A model generated the notes under the pieces. The model made no database searches. It saw only the letters and a list, made by a program, of their open reading frames with translations, and was not told the origin of the DNA. A stretch of 34,391 bases of DNA from Clostridiaceae bacterium (GTDB lineage Bacteria > Bacillota > Clostridia > DSM-8532). The stretch covers positions 1 through 34,391 of the forward strand of contig JAAYNX010000219.1 in the NCBI GenBank assembly GCA_012520615.1, given 5' to 3'. Made by a program: the position numbers and the translations under genes. Shown here in pieces: positions 34,258-34,391 of this stretch (positions are counted from its first letter, which is position 1; the number at the start of each line of letters is the position of its first letter).

Positions 34258-34391
34258 TTAATCATTAGAATCAAAATTCAAAAAAGTGTTTATTAATTGG
34301 AGACATCTGGTTGTTGTAGTGTCAGGCACATGATCCCGAATAACTAAACCTCTTGCTCTCCAATCAATACTTCTCACTTGGTCTGCTAAAA
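34258..34391 (-). CDS. MazF/PemK-family toxin, C-terminal part, cut by window end
   Basis: Forty-three codons are open from the window edge to a TAA at 34258-34260. The visible sequence begins LADQVRSIDWRARG and continues with a helix ending LINTFLNFDSND. The first part matches the C-terminal strand region of E. coli MazF (LADQVKSIAWRARG), an mRNA-cleaving ribonuclease toxin. The N-terminal part, with the catalytic residues, and any antitoxin gene would lie beyond the window. It is too short for the ORF track. Clostridial chromosomes commonly carry a mazEF-like pair next to alanine racemase; whether that is so here cannot be seen. Confidence 0.8.
   Translation of the reverse strand, partial: LADQVRSIDWRARGLVIRDHVPDTTTTRCLQLINTFLNFDSND

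Overview
The window comes from a low-GC, Gram-positive, endospore-forming anaerobe of the class Clostridia. The evidence is AT-rich DNA, strong AAGGAGG-type ribosome binding sites, T-rich hairpin terminators, spoIVA and CotF-like spore coat genes, a Pta-AckA acetate pathway, a ComFB gene and a YqeG-type phosphatase. Genus cannot be fixed from the sequence alone. I see no prophage, insertion sequence or CRISPR array; the region reads as ordinary chromosome.

Layout. (1) 1-3324: the 3' part of a tRNA-Leu(CAG) with its terminator, then a three-gene MacA/MacB-type ABC export operon. (2) 3345-7950: an acyl-CoA synthetase, then pta-ackA behind a strong promoter and a structured leader; each unit ends at its own terminator. 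(3) 8005-18330: a roughly 10 kb unidirectional cluster for aromatic amino acids: a YclM-type aspartate kinase, aroF, aroB, aroA, aroC, a chorismate mutase-AroE fusion and aroK, followed by a DacF-like carboxypeptidase and a type Ic aspartate aminotransferase. Several genes overlap or nearly abut. aroD, tyrA and pheA are not in the window. (4) 18384-20803: purB and a GntR/UTRA regulator, each with inverted repeats near its predicted transcription start. (5) 20802-23100: two small glutamine/methionine-rich coat proteins (minus strand) and divergent spoIVA. (6) 23266-25941: an M18 aminopeptidase carrying two AT-hook motifs on an N-terminal extension, convergent with a tyrosine recombinase. (7) 26039-29785, minus strand: an SRAP (YedK/HMCES) protein, then rpsB-tsf-pyrH-frr with a terminator-like hairpin between tsf and pyrH. 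(8) 29803-34391: ComFB, YqeG phosphatase, an unrecognised membrane protein (+), a YyaL-type thioredoxin/glycosidase-fold protein, and the 3' end of a MazF-family toxin cut by the window edge.

How the genes work together. Region 3 converts phosphoenolpyruvate and erythrose 4-phosphate toward chorismate and prephenate, with an aspartate-making and an aspartate-using enzyme at its two ends. Region 2 links acyl-CoA activation and acetyl-CoA disposal with ATP production. Region 7 makes translation factors and UMP kinase.

The tracked start was moved where a Shine-Dalgarno sequence and family alignment favoured an internal codon (MacB permease, acyl-CoA synthetase, aroA, aroC, CM-aroE, aminotransferase, purB, spoIVA, recombinase, rpsB, yqeG, YyaL). 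The most unusual observation is the AT-hook aminopeptidase beside a Xer-like recombinase. The structured pta leader and the operator-like palindromes at purB, gntR and the SRAP gene are the next best leads. All functional statements rest on reading motifs by eye; no search was run.
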